The position numbers and the translations under genes are program-made. Of a stretch of DNA of 64,000 bases, positions 15,209 through 23,150 are shown piece by piece. This stretch comes from [Actinomadura] parvosata subsp. kistnae. Its GTDB lineage: Bacteria; Actinomycetota; Actinomycetes; Streptosporangiales; Streptosporangiaceae. Where the stretch lies: positions 744,001-808,000 of the forward strand of contig NZ_OOHJ01000015.1 of the NCBI RefSeq assembly GCF_900323885.1. The letters run 5' to 3'. The stretch's first letter is position 1. Each line of letters opens with the position of its first letter. The notes under the pieces were generated by a model. It was not told the DNA's origin, ran no database searches, and saw only the letters and a list, made by a program, of their open reading frames with translations.

Positions 15209-17397
15209 TGTCGCGTCGGGGGACGAACATCCTGCGCCTGGCCACCGCCGGCACGGCCGCGGGTCTGGTGGTGGCCGCGCTCGCGATCCCGGCGGTCGGG
15301 GGCGCCGGGATCGGCTTCGTGACGGCGGCCGGCGAGGTCAACCTCAAGCCGCTCGACCTGGCCGAGCCGCCGCCGGCGGAGGTCACGATCGTGCGCGACG
15401 CCAAGGGCGGCGAGATCGCCCGCTTCTACGAGGAGTACCGCGAGGTCGTCGGGTTCGACGAGATCGCCGACACGATGAAGACGGCGATCGTCGCGATCGA
15501 GGACTTCCGCTTCTACGAGCACGGGGCGATCGACATCGAGGGCACCCTGCGCGCCCTCGCCACCAACCTGCAGTCGGGCAAGGTGAGCCAGGGCGGCTCC
15601 AGCATCACCCAGCAGTACGTCAAGCAGGTGCTGCTCAACTCGGCCGGCACCGAGGCGGAGCGGAACGCGGCCGTCGAGGCCAGCTACGCGCGCAAGCTCA
15701 ACGAGCTGCGCTACGCGATGGGCATCGAGCAGAAATACACCAAGGACCAGATCCTCGCCAAATACCTGAACATCGCCTACTTCGGCGCCAGCGCCTACGG
15801 GGTGGAGGCGGCGGCCCGGCGCTTCTTCGGCGTCTCCGCCGCCGACCTCACCCTCCCGCAGGCCGCCACGCTCGCCGGCGCCGTCCAGGACCCCAACGCC
15901 ACCGACCCGAACCTGGGCCGGCGGCAGCGCGAACGCCTCCTCAACCGCCGCAACGTCGTCCTGGACCGGATGGCCGAGCTGGGCAGGATCACCGCCGCCG
16001 AGGCCGCCAAGGCCAAGGCCACCAAGCTCGGCTACAAGGGCACCCGCATCCCCGGCGGCTGCGAGAGCAGCGAGTATCCGTACTTCTGCCTCTACGTCCG
16101 CCACGAGATCCTCGGCAACCCCGACTTCGGCCGCACGTCCAAGGCCAGGCTCGCGATGCTCAACCGCGGCGGCCTGACCATCACGACCACCCTCGACCCC
16201 GCCATGCAGGCGGCGGCCGACCGGGCGATCAAGCGGTACGTGCACCCGTCGGACGCCCCCGTCGCCGCCCAGGCCCTCGTCAAACCCGGCACGGGCGCGA
16301 TCAAGGCCATGGCGGCCAGCCGACGCTACGGGACGAACGCCGCCAAGAACGAGATCTCCTACAACGTCGTCGCGAACACCGCCCACGGAGGCGGCATCGG
16401 CTTCCAGCCCGGCTCCACGTTCAAGACGTTCACCCTGATCACGGCCCTGCAGCAGGGCATGAAGCTGGACGACGGCATCGCCGCGGGCGCCGGCTACCGG
16501 GCGCCGGCGTACTCGACGTTCAAGACCTGCAAGGGCCAGAACGTCGGCGACCCGTCCCACACCGTCACCAACGACGAGGGCTCCCCCGGCTGGAAGACCC
16601 TCAGGACCGGCACCTGGAACTCGGTCAACACGTTCTTCATGGAACTGGAGGAACGCGTCGGCCTCTGCGAGACCGTCAAGACGGCCAAGGCCCTCGGGAT
16701 CCGGCGCGCGGACGGCAAGAAGCTGCAGGAGTACGAGACGTTCACGCTCGGCATCAACGAGTCCGACCCCGTGACCGTCGCCACCGCCTACGCCGCCATC
16801 GCCGCCCGCGGCAAGTACTGCGCCCCGCTCGCGATCACCCAGATCACCGACCGCGACGGCCGGACCACCCGCTACCGCCCCAAATGCCGCCAAGCCCTGG
16901 ACCCCGCCATCGCCGACGCCACCGCCGAGGTCCTGTCAGGCGTCTTCACCAAGGGCACCATGAGCGGCGTCGGCGGTCTCGACCGCGACGCCGCCGGCAA
17001 GACCGGCACCACCGACGACTACGCCTCGGCCTGGTTCGCCGGCTTCACCCCCGACCTGGCCTCCGCCGTCAGCCTCGGCGACCCCCGCGGCTCCCAGCAG
17101 CACAAGCTGACCGGCGTCACCATCGGCGGCCGTTCCTACGGCTCCGTTCAGGGAGCCAGCATCCCCGGCCCCATCTGGCGCGACACCATGCTCTCCGCGC
17201 TCCGCGACGTCCCCGCCACCCCGTTCACCCCGATCGACCGCGACCGCTTCGAGGGCTGCTCCTCCGCCTGCCGCCCGGACAAGAACCCGGAGGACCCGCC
17301 CGGGGAGGACCCGCTGGGGGAAGACGCGGCAGGTGAGAACCAGGCGGGGGACGCCTCCCCGGAGGTGACCCTCTCCCCGGAGAACTACCTGGACTGA
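15208..17397 (+). CDS. Class A penicillin-binding protein (GT51 plus transpeptidase)
   Basis: Bifunctional peptidoglycan synthase of 729 residues, anchored by an N-terminal membrane helix (about 9-35). The GT51 domain has AIEDFRFYEHGAID (catalytic Glu 98) and GGSSITQQYVKQ. The transpeptidase domain has STFK (Ser 403), SVN (Ser 472) and KTGTTDD (Lys 598). A short acidic Pro-rich tail follows. It is co-transcribed and translationally coupled with the beta-lactamase. Expression in one unit with bla suggests an inducible cell-wall stress or resistance module, which is inference. Confidence 0.94.
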   Translation: MSRRGTNILRLATAGTAAGLVVAALAIPAVGGAGIGFVTAAGEVNLKPLDLAEPPPAEVTIVRDAKGGEIARFYEEYREVVGFDEIADTMKTAIVAIEDFRFYEHGAIDIEGTLRALATNLQSGKVSQGGSSITQQYVKQVLLNSAGTEAERNAAVEASYARKLNELRYAMGIEQKYTKDQILAKYLNIAYFGASAYGVEAAARRFFGVSAADLTLPQAATLAGAVQDPNATDPNLGRRQRERLLNRRNVVLDRMAELGRITAAEAAKAKATKLGYKGTRIPGGCESSEYPYFCLYVRHEILGNPDFGRTSKARLAMLNRGGLTITTTLDPAMQAAADRAIKRYVHPSDAPVAAQALVKPGTGAIKAMAASRRYGTNAAKNEISYNVVANTAHGGGIGFQPGSTFKTFTLITALQQGMKLDDGIAAGAGYRAPAYSTFKTCKGQNVGDPSHTVTNDEGSPGWKTLRTGTWNSVNTFFMELEERVGLCETVKTAKALGIRRADGKKLQEYETFTLGINESDPVTVATAYAAIAARGKYCAPLAITQITDRDGRTTRYRPKCRQALDPAIADATAEVLSGVFTKGTMSGVGGLDRDAAGKTGTTDDYASAWFAGFTPDLASAVSLGDPRGSQQHKLTGVTIGGRSYGSVQGASIPGPIWRDTMLSALRDVPATPFTPIDRDRFEGCSSACRPDKNPEDPPGEDPLGEDAAGENQAGDASPEVTLSPENYLD

Positions 17398-17412
17398 CCC
17401 GCCCCCGCGGAC

Positions 17413-17441
17413 GGCCCGCCCTCTCAACGAGACGGCGGGCC
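17413..17441 (+). terminator. Terminator after the bla-PBP operon
   Basis: GGCCCGCC (17413-17420) pairs with GGCGGGCC (17434-17441), and the stem continues inward with TCTC/GAGA around an AAC loop. It sits 16 bp after the PBP stop codon. Confidence 0.7.
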
Positions 17442-17575
17442 ATCCCATGGCCGCGAGAGGTACTCATTCCCCCAGCGACACCGCCCGCCATTCAACCGGT
17501 GCGCAGGGCGTCGACGGACTCCTCGGTCCTTCCCGGGCCTTCTCGCGGTCCGTCACCGCCGGACAGAATGTCCCT

Positions 17576-17965
17576 GTGACGACCCAGGACACCCGCGTCG
17601 AGCAGGTACCGCCCACCGCGCTGATCGCCCGATACATCCTGACCTTCCAGGTGGCCTGCGGCGTCGTGGGCACCGCGCTCGCCGCCTACCTCCTCATCGG
17701 CTCCGGCCTGGCCACCGCGTTCCTGCTGCTCCTGCTCGCCTCCGTAGCCTTCGTCGTGCTCTCGTGGCTGCTGGTGGCCCGCTGGCCGTCCCGCCGGAGG
17801 GTGGTGCGATGGGGAGCCGTGGGGGTCGAGGTGGCCGTTTGCGGTTTGGCGCTGGCCGCGGCCGGGTCCGGCGGGGGCGGCGGCCCGCTCGCCTGGAGCG
17901 TGCTGCCCGTGGCGGCCGTCGTCCTGCTCCTCACGCCCTCCGCGGGCCGCTGGTTCGACCGGTGA
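17576..17965 (+). CDS. Small integral membrane protein
   Basis: Function unknown, about 129 residues from GTG 17576. Four hydrophobic helices are visible (about 20-42, 46-66, 78-97 and 103-120), with a glycine run (SGGGGG) between the last two. The N-terminal 17 residues are polar. In-frame sequence upstream to 17447 is less convincing as coding because it would begin within 6 bp of the terminator hairpin. Conserved small membrane proteins of this type are common in actinomycetes. Confidence 0.6.
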   Translation: MTTQDTRVEQVPPTALIARYILTFQVACGVVGTALAAYLLIGSGLATAFLLLLLASVAFVVLSWLLVARWPSRRRVVRWGAVGVEVAVCGLALAAAGSGGGGGPLAWSVLPVAAVVLLLTPSAGRWFDR

Positions 17966-18014
17966 TCTGCCGGCGGCTCGTTCGCGCGGCCACTGATCGG
18001 GTAGCGCCCCGGGC

Positions 18015-18830
18015 ATGCGCGTCGCCACACTGAACCTCTGGGCTCGCCACGGCTCCTGGAGCAGGCGCAGGCAGGTGCTGATCGACGGGTTCCGCGAGCT
18101 GGACCCCGACCTCGTCGCCCTCCAGGAGTCCGTCGTGACGGACGACTACGACCAGGTCATCGACCTGCTGGGCCCCGGCTACCACGTCGTCCACCAGAAG
18201 GGCGGGGAGGCCGACGGCACGCGCGCCTCGATCGCGAGCCGCTGGCCGCTGCGAGGGGTGCGGCAGCTGCGGCTGGACGTCACCGACCGGGTGGATCCGT
18301 CGGAGTTCGCGGGATGGGCCGGGCTCGCCGAGGTCGAGGTCCCGGAGCTACGGCGGGGGCGCCTGCTGTTCGTCAACCACAAGCCGTCCTTCCGGCTCGG
18401 CCACGAACGCGAGCGCGAGCTGCAGGCCGTCCGGACGGCGAGGCTGATCGAGGAGGTCGCGGGCGGCCTGGACGGCGACGTGCACGTGGTGGTGGCGGGC
18501 GACTTCGACGCGCCGCCCGACGCGGCCAGCGTCCGGTTCTGGTCCGGGCTGCAGTCTCTGGAGGGGATGAGCGTGGCCTACCGCGACGTGTGGGCGTGGG
18601 CGCGCCCGCACGAGGCCGGGCACACGTTCACACCCCACAACCCGCTGGTGCGGGGCGGCAACTGGCCGCTGGAGACGGGCCGGCGCATCGACTACCTGTT
18701 CGTACGGTGCCACGGCAGCGGGCCGACGTTGCGGCTGGTGGACTGCCGGCAGATCTTCGACCGTCCGGTGGACGGCGTCTGGGCCAGCGACCACTTCGGC
18801 CTGGTGGCGGATCTCGTACCGATGTCGTGA
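18015..18830 (+). CDS. Endonuclease/exonuclease/phosphatase family protein
   Basis: Metal-dependent hydrolase of the EEP superfamily, 271 residues. Motifs in order: ATLNLWARHG (Asn ligand), DLVALQES (metal-binding Glu), VVAGDFDAPPDA (Asp pair), RRIDYLFVR and ASDHFGLVADL (catalytic Asp-His). There is no signal peptide, so it probably acts in the cytoplasm on a phosphodiester or phosphate ester. Members include DNA/RNA nucleases and phospholipid phosphatases, and the sequence does not decide between them. It converges on the DinB-like gene with 2 bp between stop codons. Confidence 0.88.
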   Translation: MRVATLNLWARHGSWSRRRQVLIDGFRELDPDLVALQESVVTDDYDQVIDLLGPGYHVVHQKGGEADGTRASIASRWPLRGVRQLRLDVTDRVDPSEFAGWAGLAEVEVPELRRGRLLFVNHKPSFRLGHERERELQAVRTARLIEEVAGGLDGDVHVVVAGDFDAPPDAASVRFWSGLQSLEGMSVAYRDVWAWARPHEAGHTFTPHNPLVRGGNWPLETGRRIDYLFVRCHGSGPTLRLVDCRQIFDRPVDGVWASDHFGLVADLVPMS

Positions 18831-18832
18831 CG

Positions 18833-19378
18833 TCACGGGGCGCCGGCGGCGCGCAGGAGGCGTAGCTGGCCGATCTCGGTGACGTTCTTCATCAGCTCGG
18901 CGTTCACCCACGCCACCATGTGCGCGACCGTGAGCCCGGACCCCTCCGGCCACGGGAACGGCGCGGCGGCCTCCAGGTCGGCCTCGGTGAGCCCGTCCAG
19001 CACCGCCAGCCACTCCTCGCGCAGCCCGCGCAACCACGCGACCGCGCTCTCCCCGTCACCCGGCCACGTCACCTCGGACCTGTCACGCGGCGCGCGCCCC
19101 TGCGCGTGGTCGAGGGCCACGCTCCACCACCAGCCGATGTGCCAGCTCACCCAGGCGATCGTGGGCACCGGCACGGGGTCCGGCTCGCTCTCCGCCCAGT
19201 CCGGCCGCCACGCCCCGCCGTCGTCGCGGCGCACGGTCCAGCAGTGCGGGCCGGGCTCCCACAGGAAGTCCTCCGGCTTCAGCCGCTCCAGGTGGTACTC
19301 GAACAGGGACCAGGTGAACTCGAACTGCCAGCGGAGCAGCTCACATCGGTTTCCGGACACCGGCCGATGCTCGCACAC
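18833..19378 (-). CDS. DinB-like four-helix protein
   Basis: Protein of 181 residues resembling the DinB/YfiT metal-binding four-helix bundle. FTWSLFEYHLERLKPEDFLW opens helix 1, ISWHIGWWW-type WVSWHIGWWW carries a metal-binding His, and TVAHMVAWVNAELMKNV carries the third-helix His. Members are often thiol-dependent enzymes or proteins of unknown role. There is no obvious operon partner. Confidence 0.8.
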   Translation of the reverse strand: MCEHRPVSGNRCELLRWQFEFTWSLFEYHLERLKPEDFLWEPGPHCWTVRRDDGGAWRPDWAESEPDPVPVPTIAWVSWHIGWWWSVALDHAQGRAPRDRSEVTWPGDGESAVAWLRGLREEWLAVLDGLTEADLEAAAPFPWPEGSGLTVAHMVAWVNAELMKNVTEIGQLRLLRAAGAP

Positions 19379-19480
19379 CCGGGCCCGTCCCGTGAATCGC
19401 TTTTATCCGTCGTGCCGCTTCCTCACGGCGGCACACCTCGGGATCGTCGCCGTCGAGGACGTGAACCATGGGCCCTCCCG

Positions 19481-20371
19481 TCACTCCGTGGTGAAGGCGA
19501 GCGGCACGCCGCAGGCGTCCTGCGCCGCGACGTAGAAGCCGCCGTCCGGGGTGATGCGGGTGGGGATCTCGTTGCCCTCGATCAGCTCGCGTGCGGCGCT
19601 CAGGTCCCGGACGGCGACCGTGTGGGCGGCCAGCAGGGGCACGGCGGGCGGTACGTGCCCGGGCAGGAGGCCGTCGAGCGCGGAACGGGCGACGATCTCC
19701 ACCCGGCCGTGCCGCAGCGGCAGTACCCGCTTGGCGCCGTCGATCCGCACGTCGGCGTCCAGGAGGCGGGCGTAACGCTCTTCGTGCTCGTCCACCTCGC
19801 CGTCGGGCACGACCAGCAGCACGCCGTGCAGGCCGACCGTGCCGTTGGGGTGGCCGAGGTAGTGGGGCTGGTGCACGTACTGCGGGGTGTGGTGCTGGGT
19901 GGCCTGGAGCGCGCCCTCGGGAGTGTGGACGGCGTCGACGCGGACGCTGTCGGCGCGCACGGTGCGCGGCCCGTCCGGGGTGGTGACCTCGCGTTCCAGC
20001 GCGCGGACCCCCGTGGACGCCAGCCCGGCGGCCCGCAGCCGCTCGGCGGTGACCTTGATGTCGCGTGAGCCGAGGGTCATCAGCAGCCCCCGGTACGTGC
20101 GCCGCAGCTCGTGCACGCCCCACGGGTCGGGCGCGACCGGATCGACGATGCCGAGCAGCTCGATGAACGACCGGCCGAAGTAGGCGCACCGGTTGGCCGT
20201 GCAGGTGGGCAGGAGCGGCCCGCCGGGGCGTTCGGCCAGGAGGTGGGGCGAGACGGGGCTGAGCGTGAAGCCGAGGCGTTCGTAGCGGGCGGACGCGGCG
20301 GCGAGGTCGGTCGTGATGAGCACGGTGTGGTCGATGGAGTCGATGTCGGCGCTGCGGCCGGGCGTTTCCAT
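19481..20371 (-). CDS. VOC-family (glyoxalase-like) protein
   Basis: Protein of 296 residues with two vicinal-oxygen-chelate halves. The first begins SIDHTVLITTDLAAASARYE near residue 12; later beta-alpha modules contain GLHGVLLVVPDGEVDEH and AAHTVAVRDLSAARELI. YFGRSFIELLGIVDP fits the glyoxalase_3-like subgroup. It probably binds a metal and a small organic substrate or acts as a resistance/dioxygenase-type protein; the substrate is unknown. ATG 20371 was chosen as the first start giving a family-like N-terminus. The gene lies downstream of the DoxX gene and may be co-transcribed with it. Confidence 0.8.
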   Translation of the reverse strand: METPGRSADIDSIDHTVLITTDLAAASARYERLGFTLSPVSPHLLAERPGGPLLPTCTANRCAYFGRSFIELLGIVDPVAPDPWGVHELRRTYRGLLMTLGSRDIKVTAERLRAAGLASTGVRALEREVTTPDGPRTVRADSVRVDAVHTPEGALQATQHHTPQYVHQPHYLGHPNGTVGLHGVLLVVPDGEVDEHEERYARLLDADVRIDGAKRVLPLRHGRVEIVARSALDGLLPGHVPPAVPLLAAHTVAVRDLSAARELIEGNEIPTRITPDGGFYVAAQDACGVPLAFTTE

Positions 20372-20435
20372 GTGCTTGGTCCTTGTTCCGTGGGAGGGGC
20401 AGGGTTGGGGCCGATGGGGCTGGCCGGGGCGCGGC

Positions 20436-20876
20436 TCAGACGGCCGCCGCGATGGCCGCCCCGATGAAGAGCAGCTGCAAGGCCGTACGGGCGGGCAGGG
20501 CAGTGACGGGCTTGCCGGCCAGGGTGAGGCCCCGGCGGGCCGCCGAGACGTTGGCGGGGAACATGGCGACCATGAGCAGCGCCAGCCCGGCCGCCGCGTA
20601 CGGCGCCACCGGGGGCACGAGCAGCCCGGCCGCGCCGGCCAGCTCAAGGACGCCGGTGAGGGTGACGAGCAGGGCCGGTGCGGGGAACACCGGCGGGATC
20701 ATCGCGACGAAGTCACGGCGCCACGAGGGCAGGAAGTGCGGCACGCCGGTGAAGACGAACATCAGGGCGAGCGCGCCTCGCAGCGCGGGCTGCCAGGCGT
20801 CCAGCACCTCGACCCCCATGAGACCGATGAGCCGCAGGACGACGAAGCCGCCGGTGAGGGCGATGAACGGAACCAT
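20436..20876 (-). CDS. DoxX family membrane protein
   Basis: Membrane protein of 146 residues with four helices (about 5-20, 30-48, 66-88 and 92-108). It has the DoxX features RGALALMFVFTGVPHF and TGVLELAGAAGLLVPP. Some DoxX-like proteins act in thiol/redox stress; here the role is unknown. ATG 20876 has GGAGG 4 bases upstream. It is divergent from a TetR gene, with two near-identical operators between them, so it is probably the regulated target together with the VOC gene. Confidence 0.87.
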   Translation of the reverse strand: MVPFIALTGGFVVLRLIGLMGVEVLDAWQPALRGALALMFVFTGVPHFLPSWRRDFVAMIPPVFPAPALLVTLTGVLELAGAAGLLVPPVAPYAAAGLALLMVAMFPANVSAARRGLTLAGKPVTALPARTALQLLFIGAAIAAAV

Positions 20877-20885
20877 CCGTCCTCC

Positions 20886-20906
20886 AATCTTGTCACCGGC
20901 AAGATT
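20886..20906. promoter_or_regulatory. Operator 1 of the DoxX/TetR divergent region
   Basis: Perfect inverted repeat AATCTTG-N7-CAAGATT. It overlaps the region just upstream of the DoxX ribosome binding site. It is near-identical to operator 2, 35 bp away centre to centre, and is the expected type of site for the adjacent TetR protein. Confidence 0.75.
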
Positions 20907-20920
20907 GAAGGGTGCGCCCG

Positions 20921-20941
20921 TATCTTGTCAACGTCAAGATA
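20921..20941. promoter_or_regulatory. Operator 2 of the DoxX/TetR divergent region
   Basis: Perfect inverted repeat TATCTTG-N7-CAAGATA, 50 bp before the TetR reading frame. It differs from operator 1 only at the outermost pair. Confidence 0.75.
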
Positions 20942-20990
20942 GGATGCAGGGGTAGAACGGTGAGGCATTCCGAGCATGGAGGTGGGGTAG

Positions 20991-21551
20991 ATCAGCCAGC
21001 AGGCCTACCATCACGGCAACCTGCGGCGCGCCATCATCGACGCCGCCCTTCAGGCCATCAGCGAATCCGGCCCGGCCGGATGGAGCCTGCGCGAGCTGGC
21101 CCGGCGCGCCGGGGTCTCGCATGCCGCCCCCGCCCACCACTTCGGCGACAAGCAAGGGCTGCTGACGGCCGTGGCCGCCGAGGGTTTCGAGATGTTCGCC
21201 GAGACCCTTGAACGGGCGGCCGAAGACGTGTGGGAGGTCGGCGTCGCCTACGTCCGCTTCGCCATCGATCACCGGCCCTACTTCGAGGTGATGTTCCGGC
21301 CGGAGTTGTACCGGGTCGACGATCCCAGCGTGCAGTCTGCGCACCAGCGGGCCGCCCAGGTGCTCGTCACCAGCGCCAGTTCATTGTCGCCGAGGCCGGC
21401 GGACGACCGGCTGACCACGATCGCCGCCTGGTCACTGGCCCACGGGTTCGCCAGCCTTTGGTTGAGCGGCGCGCTGCCGGAGAGTGCGGACGGTGATCCT
21501 GAGGCTCTCGCCCGCTCGATGATCCGGCTCATGTTCGGCGCCCTGCGCTGA
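20991..21551 (+). CDS. TetR/AcrR regulator (WHG domain) with apparent ATC start
   Basis: Repressor of about 186 residues. The reading frame opens ISQQAYHHGNLRRA, and YHHGxLR is the usual N-terminus of this subgroup. The HTH follows (WSLRELARRAGVSHAAPAHH, then FGDKQGLL). The C-terminal part, with HRPYFEVMFRPELY, matches the WHG domain. A strong Shine-Dalgarno GGAGG at 20979-20983 is followed directly by TAG then ATC at 20991. No ATG, GTG or TTG exists between the stop and the conserved motif, so the start is either a rare ATC, a mutation or a base error. The likely targets are the divergent DoxX-VOC genes through the two operators. Confidence 0.75.
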   Translation: MSQQAYHHGNLRRAIIDAALQAISESGPAGWSLRELARRAGVSHAAPAHHFGDKQGLLTAVAAEGFEMFAETLERAAEDVWEVGVAYVRFAIDHRPYFEVMFRPELYRVDDPSVQSAHQRAAQVLVTSASSLSPRPADDRLTTIAAWSLAHGFASLWLSGALPESADGDPEALARSMIRLMFGALR

Positions 21552-21600
21552 AGCCCCGGGCGGGTTTTCAACGCGAGGCAACCTCCGTTGCGACCTTCGA

Positions 21601-21750
21601 GCCTGCACCCGGCCTACGCTGCGCCCCTGGACCTGCACCGGCCCTACGTTGCCGCCCTGGACCTGCACCGGCCCTACGTTGCCACCCTGGACCTGCACCG
21701 GCCCTACGTTGCCACCCTGGACCTGCACCCCGCCTGGGTCGCGCTTCAGA
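21601..21750. repeat. 30-bp tandem repeat (three near-perfect plus two degenerate copies)
   Basis: Near-identical 30-base units begin at 21631, 21661 and 21691, with degenerate copies at 21601-21630 and 21721-21750 and a further trace before 21601. The unit begins ACCTGCACCGGCCCTACGTT. The period is a multiple of 3, and both strands stay open (LHRPYVATLD-type peptide on plus, VQVQGGNVGP-type on minus). The repeat lies between convergent TetR and UTRA genes and I do not consider it a gene. Confidence 0.85.
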
Positions 21751-21790
21751 GACGTGCGTTTGACCTACGCCATGGGCGGTGAGCGCAGGC

Positions 21791-22429
21791 TCAGAACTCG
21801 TCGTGGCCCGCGACCTGCGTGATGGAGAAGACGTGCCGGCTCGCCGCACAGATCGTTTCGAGGACGTGGACAGGGATGTCTTCGCTGGAGTAGCTGGCCC
21901 TGAGCACCTGCACGACCCACTCCCCCGGATCGAGCTCCAGCGTCTCGCGCTCGAACGCCGTCGGCGGCCGGGCGATCAGGCTCTCCTCGGCGTGACCGAA
22001 CGTGTGGCCGAGGGCGACGATCGCGGACTGGAGCGACGGCCGTACGAACTCGGGCTCGGCCAGCCGGGTGCCGCCGAACAGGTCGGCGCGGAAGTAACTC
22101 GTCGCGATGCGCACGGGGACGTCGTTCGCGGTCATCATCTTGCGCCGCGCCACGACGTCCATGCCAGGCTCGATCCGCAGGCAGGCCGCCACCTGCTCAC
22201 CGGCCGGTTCCAGCCCGACGTACAACATCCGCCGCCCCGCCCTGAGGCCCTGACGCTGCGCCTCCGCCAGGAACAGTGAGGCGGAGGCCCGGACGGCGGG
22301 CTCCGTCGGCAACGCCTGCCGCACGAGAACGCGCGGCGCCGCCTGCCCCTCCCGGACCTGTCCCTTACGAGCGCGTTCTGCGGGATCGCTCTCCTGGCCG
22401 CCTTCCCACCTCGGCGTCTTGTCACCCAA
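21791..22429 (-). CDS. UTRA-domain regulator lacking a GntR DNA-binding domain
   Basis: About 212 residues, nearly all a UTRA ligand-binding domain: QGLRAGRRMLYVGLEPAG, then MDVVARRKMMTANDVPVRIA, ATSYFRAD and ETLELDPGEWVVQVLRASY. A normal GntR/HutC-type regulator would have a winged helix of about 70 residues before this; none is visible here or in the other frames just upstream. It may be a stand-alone UTRA protein or a truncated regulator. TTG 22429 is preferred (AGGAGGAGG about 10 bases upstream); GTG 22459 is an in-frame alternative. Confidence 0.7.
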   Translation of the reverse strand: MGDKTPRWEGGQESDPAERARKGQVREGQAAPRVLVRQALPTEPAVRASASLFLAEAQRQGLRAGRRMLYVGLEPAGEQVAACLRIEPGMDVVARRKMMTANDVPVRIATSYFRADLFGGTRLAEPEFVRPSLQSAIVALGHTFGHAEESLIARPPTAFERETLELDPGEWVVQVLRASYSSEDIPVHVLETICAASRHVFSITQVAGHDEF

Positions 22430-22559
22430 GCGGATGTCGCCTCCTCCTGAATCCGGCACGCTGAGGCACTCTAGTGCCTGGCATAACGCCGCTGGACGGC
22501 TGCGCAGTGATGCTGCTTACGTCGCGGTGGCTTTGCCTGACGAGGGTCTCCGCGAGGTG

Positions 22560-22697
22560 TCAGGCCGTGACCTCTGCTTGCTCCAGGCGCTTCACTTGGG
22601 TGTGGCAGGTGCGCCTCAAAGCGGGCCTGGAGACGGTCAAAGCCCACCAGTCGTCACTTCTGCCGGCGGTGACGGTGTACGTGTCGCGCTTGCTCAC
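22560..22697 (-). pseudogene. HicB-like antitoxin remnant
   Basis: A 45-codon fragment from GTG 22697 reads SKRDTYTVTAGRSDDWWALT and then HTQVKRLEQAE before a stop. This resembles the N-terminal part of HicB-type antitoxins (YTVxVxRxGxWWAxxVP...HTQxRRLxQAE). The C-terminal half (about 25-35 residues and any DNA-binding tail) is not in frame, and the spacing between the two conserved blocks is slightly long. No HicA-like toxin is visible next to it. Best read as a decayed gene in a degraded intergenic region. Confidence 0.4.
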
Positions 22698-22911
22698 TGC
22701 TCCTGCTCTTTCGCGCCGGCCACTCGGCTCGGTCAACAGTGTGACGCCTTCCCGCTGGCCGGCGCAGCAGATCGACCGGTGACCCGGATCCATAGCCTGT
22801 GTGGTGAAAATCATGGCCGGAGCGTTGGTGGCCGCCAGATCACCTGACCGTTGGTCACCTCCGGTCAGGATGGCGACCGGGACGACGCCGCGGTCACGCC
22901 GATGATCGGCC

Positions 22912-22991
22912 GCGAAGCGCCCCCAGCGAAGCCCTGGGGCGCAGCCGCTTTTCAGGGTGGGCTCCCAACGGCCAACCCGGTAAACGGGATT
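22912..22991. repeat. Intergenic repeat, copy 1
   Basis: Starts GCGAAGCGC, contains GCGAAGCCC and ends in a 33-base block (22959-22991) that recurs at 23106-23138 with one mismatch. It lies in a gene-free stretch downstream of the substrate-binding protein gene. Confidence 0.7.
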
Positions 22992-23069
22992 CGGGCGGGC
23001 GAGAGGCGCCAAAGGCGCCGTGGGGTGCGCCGCCAGGCGCCAAAGTCAAAAACGCCTGAGCCCCAGAGC

Positions 23070-23138
23070 GCGAAGCGCCACACAGCGAAGCCCTTTTTTC
23101 GGGGCGGGCTCCCAACGGCCAACCCGGTAAAGGGGATT
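23070..23138. repeat. Intergenic repeat, copy 2
   Basis: Second copy of the element at 22912-22991, 11 bases shorter in the middle, where it has a T6 run instead of GC-rich sequence. It ends 12 bp before the stop codon of the substrate-binding protein gene, so it forms its 3' untranslated region. AGCCC/GGGCT arms could act as a terminator on the minus strand. Confidence 0.7.
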
Positions 23139-23150
23139 GGGGTGGGCGGC

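Noticed and set aside
21588-21782. Small repeat peptide (LHRPYVATLD) encoded by the 30-bp repeat
   Set aside because: Open on both strands, no Shine-Dalgarno before the TTG and no known relative; more likely simple tandem DNA.
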